A stretch of 64,000 bases of DNA from Bacteroidota bacterium (GTDB lineage Bacteria; Bacteroidota; Bacteroidia; Cytophagales; Cyclobacteriaceae). Position 1 is the first letter of the stretch. The number at the start of each line of letters is the position of its first letter. The position numbers and the translations under genes were made by a program. The notes below the pieces were generated by a model, which did not search any database, was not told where the DNA came from, and saw nothing but the letters and a program-made list of their open reading frames with translations. Positions 25,967 to 34,547 of the stretch are shown piece by piece. Where the stretch lies: NCBI GenBank assembly GCA_024280115.1, contig JAJRQT010000181.1:62001-126000 (forward strand), read 5' to 3'.

Positions 25967-26359
25967 ATGGCACAAAAAAGAAAAGATAAAGCCAAGAAAA
26001 GAGTAGTTAATGTAGAGTCTGTCGGACAGGTACACATTAGAGCTTCATTCAATAATATTATTATTTCCATGACAAACTCAGTTGGTCAGGTAATTTCATG
26101 GGGATCTGCCGGTAAAATGGGATTTAAAGGATCCAAGAAAAACACACCTTATGCGGCTCAGATGGCAGCTGAAAATTGTGCTAAAAAAGCCTATGATCTT
26201 GGTCTGAGAAAAGTTGAAGTGTTTGTTAAGGGACCAGGAGCCGGTAGAGAGTCAGCTATAAGAACCATACAGAATAGCGGTATAGAAGTAACAACGATTA
26301 CAGATGTTACACCATTGCCACACAATGGTTGCAGACCTCCAAAAAGAAGAAGAGTTTAA
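25967..26359 (+). CDS. rpsK: 30S ribosomal protein S11
   Basis: S11 lies on the 30S platform next to the mRNA exit. The 130 residues include VHIRASFNNIIISMTNSVGQ and end with the signature DVTPLPHNGCRPPKRRRV. It lies between rpsM (12-base gap) and rpsD (24-base gap). Confidence 0.98.
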   Translation: MAQKRKDKAKKRVVNVESVGQVHIRASFNNIIISMTNSVGQVISWGSAGKMGFKGSKKNTPYAAQMAAENCAKKAYDLGLRKVEVFVKGPGAGRESAIRTIQNSGIEVTTITDVTPLPHNGCRPPKRRRV

Positions 26360-26383
26360 AAGCATTTAATTTATAAATAGAAT

Positions 26384-26989
26384 ATGGCAAGGTATAGAGG
26401 ACCGAAGTCAAAAGTAGCGAGAAAATTTAATGACCCAATCTTTGGGCCAAGTAAGGCTGTTCAGAAGAAACCATATGGCCCTGGTCAGCATGGTAGAGGA
26501 CGCAGGAAGAAAAAATCTGAATACGCTATTCAGCTTAATGAAAAGCAAAAAGCAAAATACACATATGGCGTACTTGAGCGTCAATTTGCTAATTTATTTC
26601 AAAAAGCTTCCCGTAAAAGTGGCATAACAGGTGAAGTACTGCTCCAATTGCTTGAGTCAAGATTGGATAATGTTGTATTTAGACTTGGGATTTCACCAAC
26701 AAGAAGTGGTGCTCGACAATTGGTTTTACACAAGCATATTCTTGTCAACGGAGACGTGGTTAATATTGCCTCATTTACATTAAAATCCGGGGATATCATT
26801 TCAGTTCGTGAAAAGTCAAAATCACTGGAAGTTATTATAAATAGCCTGACGAGCAATAGATCTCAAAAATATCCATGGTTAGAATGGGATGATTCTGAAA
26901 AGTCTGGAAGATTTATGCAATTACCAGAAAGAGAAGAAATACCTGAAAACATTCAGGAACAATTAATCGTTGAACTTTATTCTAAGTAA
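26384..26989 (+). CDS. rpsD: 30S ribosomal protein S4 (no N-terminal zinc site)
   Basis: S4 begins 30S assembly and supports decoding accuracy. The 201 residues start MARYRGPKSKVARKFNDPIF and carry the S4 RNA-binding domain (LDNVVFRLGISPTRSGARQL, about 93-112). The N-terminal cysteine cluster found in some bacteria is absent. In E. coli S4 represses the alpha operon; no such site was identified here. Confidence 0.97.
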   Translation: MARYRGPKSKVARKFNDPIFGPSKAVQKKPYGPGQHGRGRRKKKSEYAIQLNEKQKAKYTYGVLERQFANLFQKASRKSGITGEVLLQLLESRLDNVVFRLGISPTRSGARQLVLHKHILVNGDVVNIASFTLKSGDIISVREKSKSLEVIINSLTSNRSQKYPWLEWDDSEKSGRFMQLPEREEIPENIQEQLIVELYSK

Positions 26990-27030
26990 TAATTTACTTT
27001 CTCATAAGCTACAATTAAGACCTATTAAAT

Positions 27031-28020
27031 ATGTCAATATTAGCATTTCAAATGCCTGAAAAGGTAACAATGGAGAAGGCCGATGATTTTCACGGTCTAT
27101 TCACTTTCAAACCATTGGAGCCTGGTTTTGGAGTTACAATTGGTAATGCCTTAAGAAGAATTTTACTTTCTTCGTTAGAGGGTTACGCCATAACGGGTAT
27201 TAAAGTTCCCGGAGTTTTACATGAGTTTTCAACAATAGAAGGAGTTGTAGAAGACATCTCTGAGATTATTTTAAATCTGAAAATGGTTAGATTTAAGAAA
27301 AGTTCAGATAGTGTAGATAACAAAATTGTTATTTCTATAAAAGGCCAGAATCAATTTACTGCCAATGATATATCGAAGTTCACAACTTCATTTGAAATTC
27401 TTAATCCGGAATTGGTTATTTGCAATTTAGATGAAAAAGCAGAATTTGAAATTGAGTTGTCGATGGAAAAAGGGAGGGGTTACGTTCCCGCTGAGGAAAA
27501 CAAACCGACTGAGCAGATTTTTGGATACATTCCAATTGATGCTATTTTCACTCCAATAAAAAATGTAAAATACAATATAGAGAATACTAGGGTTGAGCAA
27601 AAAACCGATTACGAACAGTTAATACTTGATATTAAGACTGACGGTTCAATACACCCTGAAAATGCGCTGAAAGGTGCTGCAAATATCCTTATCCAACATT
27701 TCATGTTATTCAGTGATCAAACTATGATTCTTGAATCAGCTGATCTCCGTGAACCTGAAGCGGTTGATGAGGAGATGTTGCACATGAGGAAATTGCTTAA
27801 AACTCCACTCAATGATCTTGATCTCTCAGTTAGAGCATACAACTGTTTGAAAGCTGCAGATGTAAAATCATTGGGAGATTTAGTGAGATTAGAGATTTCT
27901 GATATGATGAAGTTCAGGAATTTTGGAAAAAAATCCTTGGCGGAATTAGAGCAACTTGTAGCTGATAAAAATCTGACCTTCGGAATGGATTTATCCAAGT
28001 ATAAACTTGATGAAGAATAA
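27031..28020 (+). CDS. rpoA: DNA-directed RNA polymerase subunit alpha
   Basis: The 329-residue alpha subunit matches E. coli length. The N-terminal assembly domain has EPGFGVTIGNALRRILLSSL (about 31-50). The C-terminal domain, which binds UP elements and activators, spans about 250-320 (NDLDLSVRAYNCLKAADVKS, then FRNFGKKSLAEL). rplQ follows after 5 bases. Confidence 0.98.
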   Translation: MSILAFQMPEKVTMEKADDFHGLFTFKPLEPGFGVTIGNALRRILLSSLEGYAITGIKVPGVLHEFSTIEGVVEDISEIILNLKMVRFKKSSDSVDNKIVISIKGQNQFTANDISKFTTSFEILNPELVICNLDEKAEFEIELSMEKGRGYVPAEENKPTEQIFGYIPIDAIFTPIKNVKYNIENTRVEQKTDYEQLILDIKTDGSIHPENALKGAANILIQHFMLFSDQTMILESADLREPEAVDEEMLHMRKLLKTPLNDLDLSVRAYNCLKAADVKSLGDLVRLEISDMMKFRNFGKKSLAELEQLVADKNLTFGMDLSKYKLDEE

Positions 28021-28025
28021 TAATA

Positions 28026-28667
28026 ATGAGACACGGTAAAAGATTTAATCATCTTGGGAGAACGGCACCACATAGAAAGGCGATGCTTTCTAATATGGCT
28101 TCTTCATTAATATTGAACAAACGGATTTCGACAACTGTTGCAAAGGCAAAAGCACTCAGAAAATATGTTGAACCTTTAATCACAAAATCAAAAACTGATT
28201 CTACTCATAGCCGCAGAGTTGTTTTTTCTTATTTACAAGATAAAGAATCTGTGAAGATACTTTTCGATGAAATTTCTGAAAAAGTAAATGACAGACCTGG
28301 AGGATATACGAGGATAATTAAAACAGGTAACAGGTTAGGCGATAATGCAGATATGTGTATTATGGAACTAGTTGACTATAATGAATTGCTTCTTTCTGAG
28401 ACTGAGCCAAAGAAAGCTAAGACTCGCAGAAGTAGGAGGGGAAAGAAATCTACCGAGGTTAAAGCTGCTCCTGAAGCTGCTGTGGAGGAAACAACTGTTG
28501 AGGAAACTGTAGTCGATGCCGAGGTAGTTGAGGAATCTGCTGAAGAGAAGGTAGAAGAAGTAAAAGCAGAGGAAGTTGATACTACTGGTGCTGAATCTAC
28601 TGAAGAGGAGTCAGGTGAAAGTCAAGATCAAAAAACAGACGATGAAGATGATTCCAAAAAGGAATGA
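28026..28667 (+). CDS. rplQ: 50S ribosomal protein L17 with acidic C-terminal extension
   Basis: The first 120 residues are standard L17 (MRHGKRFNHLGRTAPHRKAM, then RISTTVAKAKALRKYVEPLI), found near the tunnel exit. A tail of about 90 residues follows: first a short basic patch (TRRSRRGKKS), then a Glu/Val/Ala-rich low-complexity stretch that ends in Asp/Glu/Lys. E. coli L17 has 127 residues in total. The tail probably is disordered. It is the last gene before the terminator at 28693. Confidence 0.96.
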   Translation: MRHGKRFNHLGRTAPHRKAMLSNMASSLILNKRISTTVAKAKALRKYVEPLITKSKTDSTHSRRVVFSYLQDKESVKILFDEISEKVNDRPGGYTRIIKTGNRLGDNADMCIMELVDYNELLLSETEPKKAKTRRSRRGKKSTEVKAAPEAAVEETTVEETVVDAEVVEESAEEKVEEVKAEEVDTTGAESTEEESGESQDQKTDDEDDSKKE

Positions 28668-28692
28668 GAACATATGATTGCAAAATATTAAG

Positions 28693-28727
28693 TAGGGATT
28701 AGACAATTGTTTAATCCCTATTTTTTT
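28693..28727 (+). terminator. Intrinsic terminator after rplQ
   Basis: A 9-pair stem (TAGGGATTA at 28693-28701 with TAATCCCTA at 28712-28720) with a 10-base loop is followed by seven T. It closes the large ribosomal-protein cluster. Confidence 0.9.
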
Positions 28728-28827
28728 GAATTTAATTTATGATGAAAGTCGGGCAATTAAGTAGCATACTTTGGATAAGTAAGAGATTATAATTTATTTT
28801 GCCGTACATTAAATAAATCACTTTAGA

Positions 28828-29931
28828 ATGAAATATATTTCCAACGAAAAAGCAGTATTAATCCTTGAAGATGGCACGTATTTTATTGGTGATTCAATTG
28901 GTAAAAAGGGAACTTCAGGAGGAGAAATTTGCTTTAATACCGGGATGACCGGATATCAGGAAATATACACAGACCCATCTTATTATGGACAGATAATCGT
29001 TAATACAACCTCACATATTGGTAATTATGGTGTTCATGTTGAAGAGAAAGAATCCATAAAGCCAACTATTTCCGGTATCGTTGTAAATGATTATTCAATT
29101 ATCCATAGCAGAGCTCAATCAAACGGGTCACTTCAGGAGTATCTTACAGAGAATAACATTGTAGGAATATCAAATATTGACACAAGAAAAATTGTAAAGC
29201 ACGTAAGAAGTAAAGGGGCAATGAACTGCCTGATTTCCTCAGAAGAGCTGGATCCTGAAAAATTAAAATTGAAACTAAAAGAGGTCCCATCAATGGCGGG
29301 GCTTGAATTGGCATCAGTTGTTTCTACCAAAGAATCATTCTTTTATGGAGACAAGAATGCAAAATATAAAGTAGCAGCGCTTGACATTGGAATAAAAACA
29401 AACATTCTAAAAAATCTATCAGCAAGAGATTGTTATATCCAGGTATTTCCCGCAAAGACATCCTTTGAAGAGATGGAAAAATGGAATCCAAATGGATATT
29501 TTCTTTCAAATGGTCCGGGTGATCCGGCTGTAATGGATTATGCTGTTCAAACTGCAAAATATATATTGGACTCAAATAAACCTGTTTTTGGAATTTGCCT
29601 TGGTCATCAGATTTTGGCTTTGGCAAGCGGACTCTCAACTTATAAAATGCATCATGGCCACAGAGGGCTTAATCACCCTATCAAAAACTTGCAAACTGGG
29701 TTATGTGAGGTCACCTCACAGAACCATGGTTTTTGCGTATCAAAAGAAGATATTGATAAAAATGACCGTGTTGAAGTAACTCATATGAATTTGAATGATA
29801 ATACCATAGCCGGTATCAGGTTGAATGATAAGCCTGCATTTTCGGTTCAATATCATCCAGAGGCATCACCGGGGCCGCACGATTCCAGGTACTTATTTGA
29901 TTCCTTTATTGATTTAATGTCTAATAATTAA
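28828..29931 (+). CDS. carA: Carbamoyl-phosphate synthase small subunit
   Basis: CarA is the glutaminase subunit that supplies ammonia to CarB for arginine and pyrimidine synthesis. The 367 residues contain the N-terminal small-subunit domain (GMTGYQEIYTDPSYYGQI) and a class-I amidotransferase domain with the nucleophile in FGICLGHQILAL (about 252-263) and the His/Glu pair in VQYHPEASPGP near the end. carB is not adjacent. eno follows after 12 bases. Confidence 0.97.
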   Translation: MKYISNEKAVLILEDGTYFIGDSIGKKGTSGGEICFNTGMTGYQEIYTDPSYYGQIIVNTTSHIGNYGVHVEEKESIKPTISGIVVNDYSIIHSRAQSNGSLQEYLTENNIVGISNIDTRKIVKHVRSKGAMNCLISSEELDPEKLKLKLKEVPSMAGLELASVVSTKESFFYGDKNAKYKVAALDIGIKTNILKNLSARDCYIQVFPAKTSFEEMEKWNPNGYFLSNGPGDPAVMDYAVQTAKYILDSNKPVFGICLGHQILALASGLSTYKMHHGHRGLNHPIKNLQTGLCEVTSQNHGFCVSKEDIDKNDRVEVTHMNLNDNTIAGIRLNDKPAFSVQYHPEASPGPHDSRYLFDSFIDLMSNN

Positions 29932-29943
29932 ATATTCTAAAAA

Positions 29944-31221
29944 ATGAGTCTTATTGAAATTATCCAAGCTCGACAAATCCTCGATTCGAGAGGTAATCCT
30001 ACGGTTGAAGTAGATGTAATCACAGAAAACGGTATTCTTGGTAGAGCCGCTGTACCCTCAGGAGCTTCAACTGGTGAAAATGAAGCTGTTGAATTAAGAG
30101 ACGGTGACAAGTCAAAATATTTAGGTAAAGGTGTACTGAATGCAGTAGAAAATGTAAATGATAAAATTGCTGAAGAACTGGTCGGTATATCGGTTTTTGA
30201 ACAAAAATTGATCGATAAGATCATGATCGAACTCGATGGTACCGACACAAAGTCAAACCTCGGGGCAAATGCTATTCTGGGTGTTTCCCTCGCTGTAGCG
30301 AAAGCCGCTGCCCAGGAATCCGGTCAGTCTCTGTATCGCTATATAGGTGGTACAAATGCATACATACTTCCGGTGCCGATGATGAATATCATCAATGGGG
30401 GATCTCACTCTGATGCTCCAATTGCATTCCAGGAATTTATGATTCGCCCGGTAGGAGCTTCTACTTTCAACGATGCTTTGAGAATGGGTTCTGAGATATT
30501 TCACAACCTTAAGAAAATCATCAAAGATAAAGGTTTAAGTACCGCTGTTGGGGATGAAGGAGGTTTTGCTCCAAATTTCTCAGGGGGTACCGAAGAAGCA
30601 TTGGATAGTATATTAAAGGCTATTGAAGTTGCAGGATACAAGCCGGGAGATGATGTTACTATTGCCATGGATTGCGCTGCTTCCGAGTTCTACGAGGATG
30701 GAAAATATAACTACGCTAAATTTGAAGGTGAAGGAGGTGTAGTTAGAACCAGAGAGGAGCAGGTTGATTATTTGGCTGAATTAGTTGCAAAATACCCAAT
30801 AGATTCAGTAGAAGATGGCTGTGATGAAAATGATTGGGCTGGTTTTACATTACTCACCGAGAAAATGGGAGATAAGATTCAGTTGGTTGGAGATGACCTA
30901 TTAGTGACAAATGTTAAATTCCTAAAAAGAGGCATTGAAGAGAAGTGTGGAAATTCAATACTAATTAAGGTCAACCAGATAGGAACCCTTTCTGAAACAT
31001 TAGATGCTATTGAGATGGCTCATAAAGCTGGTTGGACAGCAGTGATTTCTCACAGATCCGGGGAAACTGAAGATTCGACCATTGCTGATATCGCTGTAGC
31101 AACAAATGCCGGACAAATTAAAACCGGTTCTTTGTCAAGATCAGATAGGATGGCAAAGTATAACCAATTGCTTCGTATTGAAGAGGAATTGGGTGAAACG
31201 GCTGTTTATCCTTCCAAATAA
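29944..31221 (+). CDS. eno: Enolase
   Basis: Enolase converts 2-phosphoglycerate to phosphoenolpyruvate in glycolysis. The 425 residues match the bacterial enzyme. Visible motifs include ARQILDSRGNPTVEVDV, the loop VPSGASTGENEAVELRDGD and the C-terminal SHRSGETEDSTIADIAVA. Magnesium-binding acidic residues lie in AMDCAASEF, VEDGCDENDW and VGDDLLVTN. The gene is probably cotranscribed with carA and ends at a strong terminator. Confidence 0.98.
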   Translation: MSLIEIIQARQILDSRGNPTVEVDVITENGILGRAAVPSGASTGENEAVELRDGDKSKYLGKGVLNAVENVNDKIAEELVGISVFEQKLIDKIMIELDGTDTKSNLGANAILGVSLAVAKAAAQESGQSLYRYIGGTNAYILPVPMMNIINGGSHSDAPIAFQEFMIRPVGASTFNDALRMGSEIFHNLKKIIKDKGLSTAVGDEGGFAPNFSGGTEEALDSILKAIEVAGYKPGDDVTIAMDCAASEFYEDGKYNYAKFEGEGGVVRTREEQVDYLAELVAKYPIDSVEDGCDENDWAGFTLLTEKMGDKIQLVGDDLLVTNVKFLKRGIEEKCGNSILIKVNQIGTLSETLDAIEMAHKAGWTAVISHRSGETEDSTIADIAVATNAGQIKTGSLSRSDRMAKYNQLLRIEEELGETAVYPSK

Positions 31222-31240
31222 TTTTAGAAAATATCTTCAA

Positions 31241-31272
31241 AAGCCATGCCCTTTTTAGGCATGGTTTTTTTT
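31241..31272 (+). terminator. Intrinsic terminator after eno
   Basis: CCATGCC (31244-31250) pairs with GGCATGG (31258-31264), and three further A/G-T pairs extend the stem. A 7-base loop and a run of eight T complete a standard terminator. Confidence 0.9.
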
Positions 31273-31318
31273 ACGATTAAATTTTTTAAAGAGTACTACT
31301 TGTTTTCTTTTATCAGAA

Positions 31319-31639
31319 ATGCGTACTTTTATTGAAAATTTTGAAATAATGCTTAAAAAGCTTCCAAAACTCACAAAGAACTTTTATCTGATTGTAGGAA
31401 TGCTTTTCCTTTTATGGATGCTATTTCTTGATTCTAATGACTTATACACCCAATATAAGCTAAACCGGCAGCTTCATAACCTCGAAAACGAAAAAGATTT
31501 TTATCAACAAAAAATTGAAGAGGTTAAAGAAGAAAGAGAACAACTGCTAACAGATTCAGAGGCTTTAGAAAAGTTTGCCAGAGAGAAATACCTCATGAAA
31601 AAAGAATCTGAAGACCTTTATGTGATTGTTGAGGAATAA
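31319..31639 (+). CDS. DivIC/FtsB-like septum formation initiator
   Basis: A 106-residue single-pass membrane protein. A hydrophobic helix (YLIVGMLFLLWMLFL, about 23-37) is followed by a predicted coiled coil (LNRQLHNLENEKDFYQQKIE) and the family's C-terminal ARE(K)Y-type segment (EKFAREKYLMKKESEDLYVI). Such proteins form the FtsQLB-type divisome link. An internal Met at 31349 would give a 96-residue protein and is a possible alternative start. It lies downstream of the eno terminator, so it probably has its own promoter. Confidence 0.85.
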   Translation: MRTFIENFEIMLKKLPKLTKNFYLIVGMLFLLWMLFLDSNDLYTQYKLNRQLHNLENEKDFYQQKIEEVKEEREQLLTDSEALEKFAREKYLMKKESEDLYVIVEE

Positions 31640-31691
31640 AATAACTTTTTTCCAATTCCGTTGTTCAATAGATTATAAAACCAGAAGATTT

Positions 31692-32300
31692 ATGAGCATA
31701 TTAAAACTAATTTTAGCTTCAATTCTAATTTCATCAGCATCATTTTTGCAAGCACAAGAGGAACAACAACAAGAAGTTCAGCAACAGCAAGTACAACAAC
31801 AGCAAAGATCTGCTTTTATGGAGAAAGTTTTTTTTGGAGGAGGTTTTGGTGCTGGATTTGGAGATTACACATATGTTAACATCGCCCCTATTATTGGATA
31901 TAGAATCACTCCGAGATTATCTGCAGCGCTTCGCCTGATGTACCAATACACTACGTTTGATTACTATGATATTCAGGAGCAAATGAATAAAAAGTATAAT
32001 GGAAATGACTTTGGAATTGGGGGATTTGCTCGGTTTTCACTTTTTGGGCCTATATATTTGCAAGCTGAATATGAACATCTAAGTTATGATGGATTGTATT
32101 TTGATGGAACTAACTCCAGGTCAAGTTTTGATTCATTTATGGCAGGAGGTGGAATAGCACAACCGGTAGGAGGAAAAGCATTTTTGTTTTTAACTGCTAT
32201 GTACAATTTCTCTTATGATAACTTCAATCAAAATAATGCCTACCGCGTTCCATACAGTAGTCCCTGGGTGATCAGGGTTGGAATTACAGCTGGGTTTTAG
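31692..32300 (+). CDS. Outer-membrane beta-barrel-like protein with Gln-rich N-terminus
   Basis: I chose the ATG at 31692, which gives a clear signal peptide (MSILKLILASILISSASFLQ, cleavage likely after AQA/AQ). The 202-residue product then has a Gln-rich segment (about residues 23-40) and alternating aromatic/hydrophobic strands such as GFGAGFGDYTYVNIAPIIGY, ending in GITAGF with a terminal Phe. This suits a small 8-strand barrel. No specific family could be named. The region upstream encodes only a short gap after the division gene. Confidence 0.75.
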   Translation: MSILKLILASILISSASFLQAQEEQQQEVQQQQVQQQQRSAFMEKVFFGGGFGAGFGDYTYVNIAPIIGYRITPRLSAALRLMYQYTTFDYYDIQEQMNKKYNGNDFGIGGFARFSLFGPIYLQAEYEHLSYDGLYFDGTNSRSSFDSFMAGGGIAQPVGGKAFLFLTAMYNFSYDNFNQNNAYRVPYSSPWVIRVGITAGF

Positions 32301-33364
32301 AAAATAATTTCAAACTTTTCGGCTAAACTTTTCAAATCATCTTCTACAGGCTTTAGTAGATCAATTCCTGTGTTTATCCTTTCCTGTTCAATGATTCTCT
32401 CGGGATCTCCTGGGACAAGAACAGATTCCTGATCATCAACAGCAGACGCACTTCTAAAACGTTTTATCCACTGATCCATATGAGATTTGAAATGGTCTTT
32501 TGGCTGAAATGCATCAATCCTCATGGCCCCAAAGAAATGCCCAAGTCCTTCACCCGGCATATCATCCGCTACTGGTAGAAAGCTGACAAAAGGTGGAGCC
32601 CATGGGCCATAGCTTGCTCCTGACAAAACTGCGGAAAATATATCCACAATTGATCCGAGACAATAACCTTTATGACTTCCATGCTCCCGATCACTTCCCA
32701 GAGGCAGTAAAGCTCCGCCATTTTTCAATTCATACGGGTCTGTTGACGAAAAGCCTTCCTTATCCTGTACCCAACCGGTAGGGGCTTTACCCCCCTTTCG
32801 CTGGAGAATTTCTAATTTACCATTTGCTGCCGTGGCGGTAGCAAAGTCTGCGACAAATGGAGGTTCATTGCCAGCTGGTATTGCTACCGCAATCGGATTC
32901 GTACCCAGCATTTGTTCTTTTGACCAGGTAGGCGCAACAAGTGGGCTTGCATTGGTCATGCTGATGCCTATCATATCTTCTTTAAGCGCAAGCATAGAGT
33001 GATATCCAGCAATACCAAAATGATTTGAATTTTTCACAGAAACCCAGCCGGTACCCACATTTCTGGCTTTGTCCATGGCTATTTTCATGGAAGCCGGGCC
33101 AACGACCAAGCCCAGCCCGGCATCCCCGTTTACTACGGCAGTACTCGGGGTTTCATGGACAATTTCGATCTTCGGGTTCGGATTTATTCTACCGGCCTCC
33201 CATAATCTGACATAACCGGAAAGTCTGGCTACTCCATGAGAATCTACTCCCCGTAAATCTGCAGAAATAAGGGTGTTAGATGCTAATTCAGCCTGTTCTG
33301 TTGGGCAACCCATTTTCATAAAAACTTTGAAAACAAAGTCTTTGAGTTGAATATGTGTGTACAT
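32297..33364 (-). CDS. Type-2 malate/L-lactate dehydrogenase family oxidoreductase
   Basis: The 355-residue protein belongs to the NAD(P)-dependent Ldh family unrelated to classical MDH/LDH. Seen are LISADLRGVDSHGVARLSGY (catalytic His region, about 28-47), VSVKNSNHFGIAGYHSMLAL and LGTNPIAVAIPAG. Members reduce 2-oxoacids such as oxaloacetate, sulfopyruvate or 2-oxoglutarate derivatives; the substrate here is not predictable. It is a monocistronic minus-strand gene with a good promoter at 33390, converging on the barrel protein with a 4-base overlap. Confidence 0.9.
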   Translation of the reverse strand: MYTHIQLKDFVFKVFMKMGCPTEQAELASNTLISADLRGVDSHGVARLSGYVRLWEAGRINPNPKIEIVHETPSTAVVNGDAGLGLVVGPASMKIAMDKARNVGTGWVSVKNSNHFGIAGYHSMLALKEDMIGISMTNASPLVAPTWSKEQMLGTNPIAVAIPAGNEPPFVADFATATAANGKLEILQRKGGKAPTGWVQDKEGFSSTDPYELKNGGALLPLGSDREHGSHKGYCLGSIVDIFSAVLSGASYGPWAPPFVSFLPVADDMPGEGLGHFFGAMRIDAFQPKDHFKSHMDQWIKRFRSASAVDDQESVLVPGDPERIIEQERINTGIDLLKPVEDDLKSLAEKFEIIF

Positions 33365-33389
33365 GAAATATTCCTATTTGAAAGTGATG

Positions 33390-33418
33390 CAAAAATAGGG
33401 AATAATAAGCAGAATCAA
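33390..33418 (-). promoter_or_regulatory. Promoter of the malate/lactate dehydrogenase gene
   Basis: On the minus strand TTG (33418-33416) is followed after 18 bases by TATTTTTG (33397-33390) and then CA. This fits the Bacteroidota -33/-7 arrangement. The -7 element is 25 bases from the start codon. Confidence 0.65.
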
Positions 33419-33453
33419 TGAATTTAGTAATAATGGTGGTGACAAATTTCTTG

Positions 33454-34419
33454 TCAATTGCTTCTTGCAACCAACTTGTTTTTGTCATTAAGTTCTTCCT
33501 GAATATCAGTTATCATTCCTTCTTTAAGTGCATGCACCGAGACGCGAATCCGTTTCATATCAAATTTGTCGATGATATACTTAACAAGACAGGAAGCCAC
33601 TACAATCATGTCGGCACGCATCTCTATCATGCCCGGGATTTTTAATCTTTCCTCTTTATTAAGAGAGATGATTTGTTGGAATAAATTTTTAAACCCATCT
33701 GTTGAAAGCGGTAATTCCGTTTCGTCTCCTTTGGTAAAAATGTTGATTTGATGCTGGTACATTTCACTTAATGTGTCAAATGTTCCTGAGGAACCTATCA
33801 AACATGAGGGTTTGTATTTTTCAATTTGAGCATTGAGCTCGAAGAGTTCTTTATCAAAGAATTTAAAAAGTTTTTTTATTTCTTTTTTTGGGATAGGATC
33901 CAAATTATGAAACCAGTCTAACAATCTTTGAGCACCTATGTCAAAGCTTTTTTTCCAGATAATAGCATCCCGATTTCCAATAATAAACTCAACGCTACCA
34001 CCTCCAATGTCCATAATAAGGGAATTTTCACCGCCAATATCAAAAGCGGCTTTTACACCTTTATATATAAACTCAGCTTCGCGATTTCCAGATATGATAT
34101 TTATTGGAAGACCTATCTTTTCCCGGATGAGTTTTTTAAATTGCTCGCCATTTTTAGCGTTTCTAAATGCACTTGTCGCGAAACCATAAACTTTAGTTAT
34201 TTTTTCGCGCTCGATTATTTTCCGATAATGCACCAGTGCCTCTAAAGCTCTTTGCTGAGCTTCTTCAGTGATAATACCTTGATTTATGCCGCCTTCTCCA
34301 ATTTTAACCGGAATTTTTTCATTGCGAAAAATATAGTACGCACTTGGTGTAATTTTCACCAATAATAAATTAAAGGTGTTTGTGCCTAAATCCAATACTG
34401 CTACTTTTATCGATGTCAT
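33454..34419 (-). CDS. Ppx/GppA family exopolyphosphatase/pppGpp phosphatase
   Basis: A 321-residue ASKHA-fold phosphatase. The first phosphate-binding loop is VAVLDLGTNTFNLLLV (about 6-21), the second is LIMDIGGGSVEFIIG (about 140-154), and the third is SSGTFDTL. It has only the two-domain catalytic core, like short Ppx enzymes, and lacks the C-terminal HD part of E. coli Ppx (513 residues). The substrate is polyphosphate or (p)ppGpp; the sequence does not decide. It is divergent from the carboxylase gene at 34548. Confidence 0.9.
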   Translation of the reverse strand: MTSIKVAVLDLGTNTFNLLLVKITPSAYYIFRNEKIPVKIGEGGINQGIITEEAQQRALEALVHYRKIIEREKITKVYGFATSAFRNAKNGEQFKKLIREKIGLPINIISGNREAEFIYKGVKAAFDIGGENSLIMDIGGGSVEFIIGNRDAIIWKKSFDIGAQRLLDWFHNLDPIPKKEIKKLFKFFDKELFELNAQIEKYKPSCLIGSSGTFDTLSEMYQHQINIFTKGDETELPLSTDGFKNLFQQIISLNKEERLKIPGMIEMRADMIVVASCLVKYIIDKFDMKRIRVSVHALKEGMITDIQEELNDKNKLVARSN

Positions 34420-34436
34420 ACTATTATAATTCGCGG

Positions 34437-34464
34437 CAAATGTAATACTTGAAATTTGTATTAC
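34437..34464 (-). promoter_or_regulatory. Promoter and inverted repeat before the ppx gene
   Basis: On the minus strand TACATTTG (34444-34437) matches TAnnTTTG and lies 17 bases before the ppx start. GTAATAC (34442-34448) and GTATTAC (34458-34464) form a 7-base inverted repeat that overlaps the -7 element. It may be an operator. Confidence 0.5.
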
Positions 34465-34547
34465 TAAAATAGTTTATGATTGATTTCATGCTTTGGTAAC
34501 CTTATTAACGAAAATGTAATATTATTGTATAGGAAAAGTTGATCAAA

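Noticed and set aside
28790..28827. Candidate -7 element TTATTTTG before carA
   Set aside because: It is one base short of TAnnTTTG spacing, so it was not listed as a promoter.
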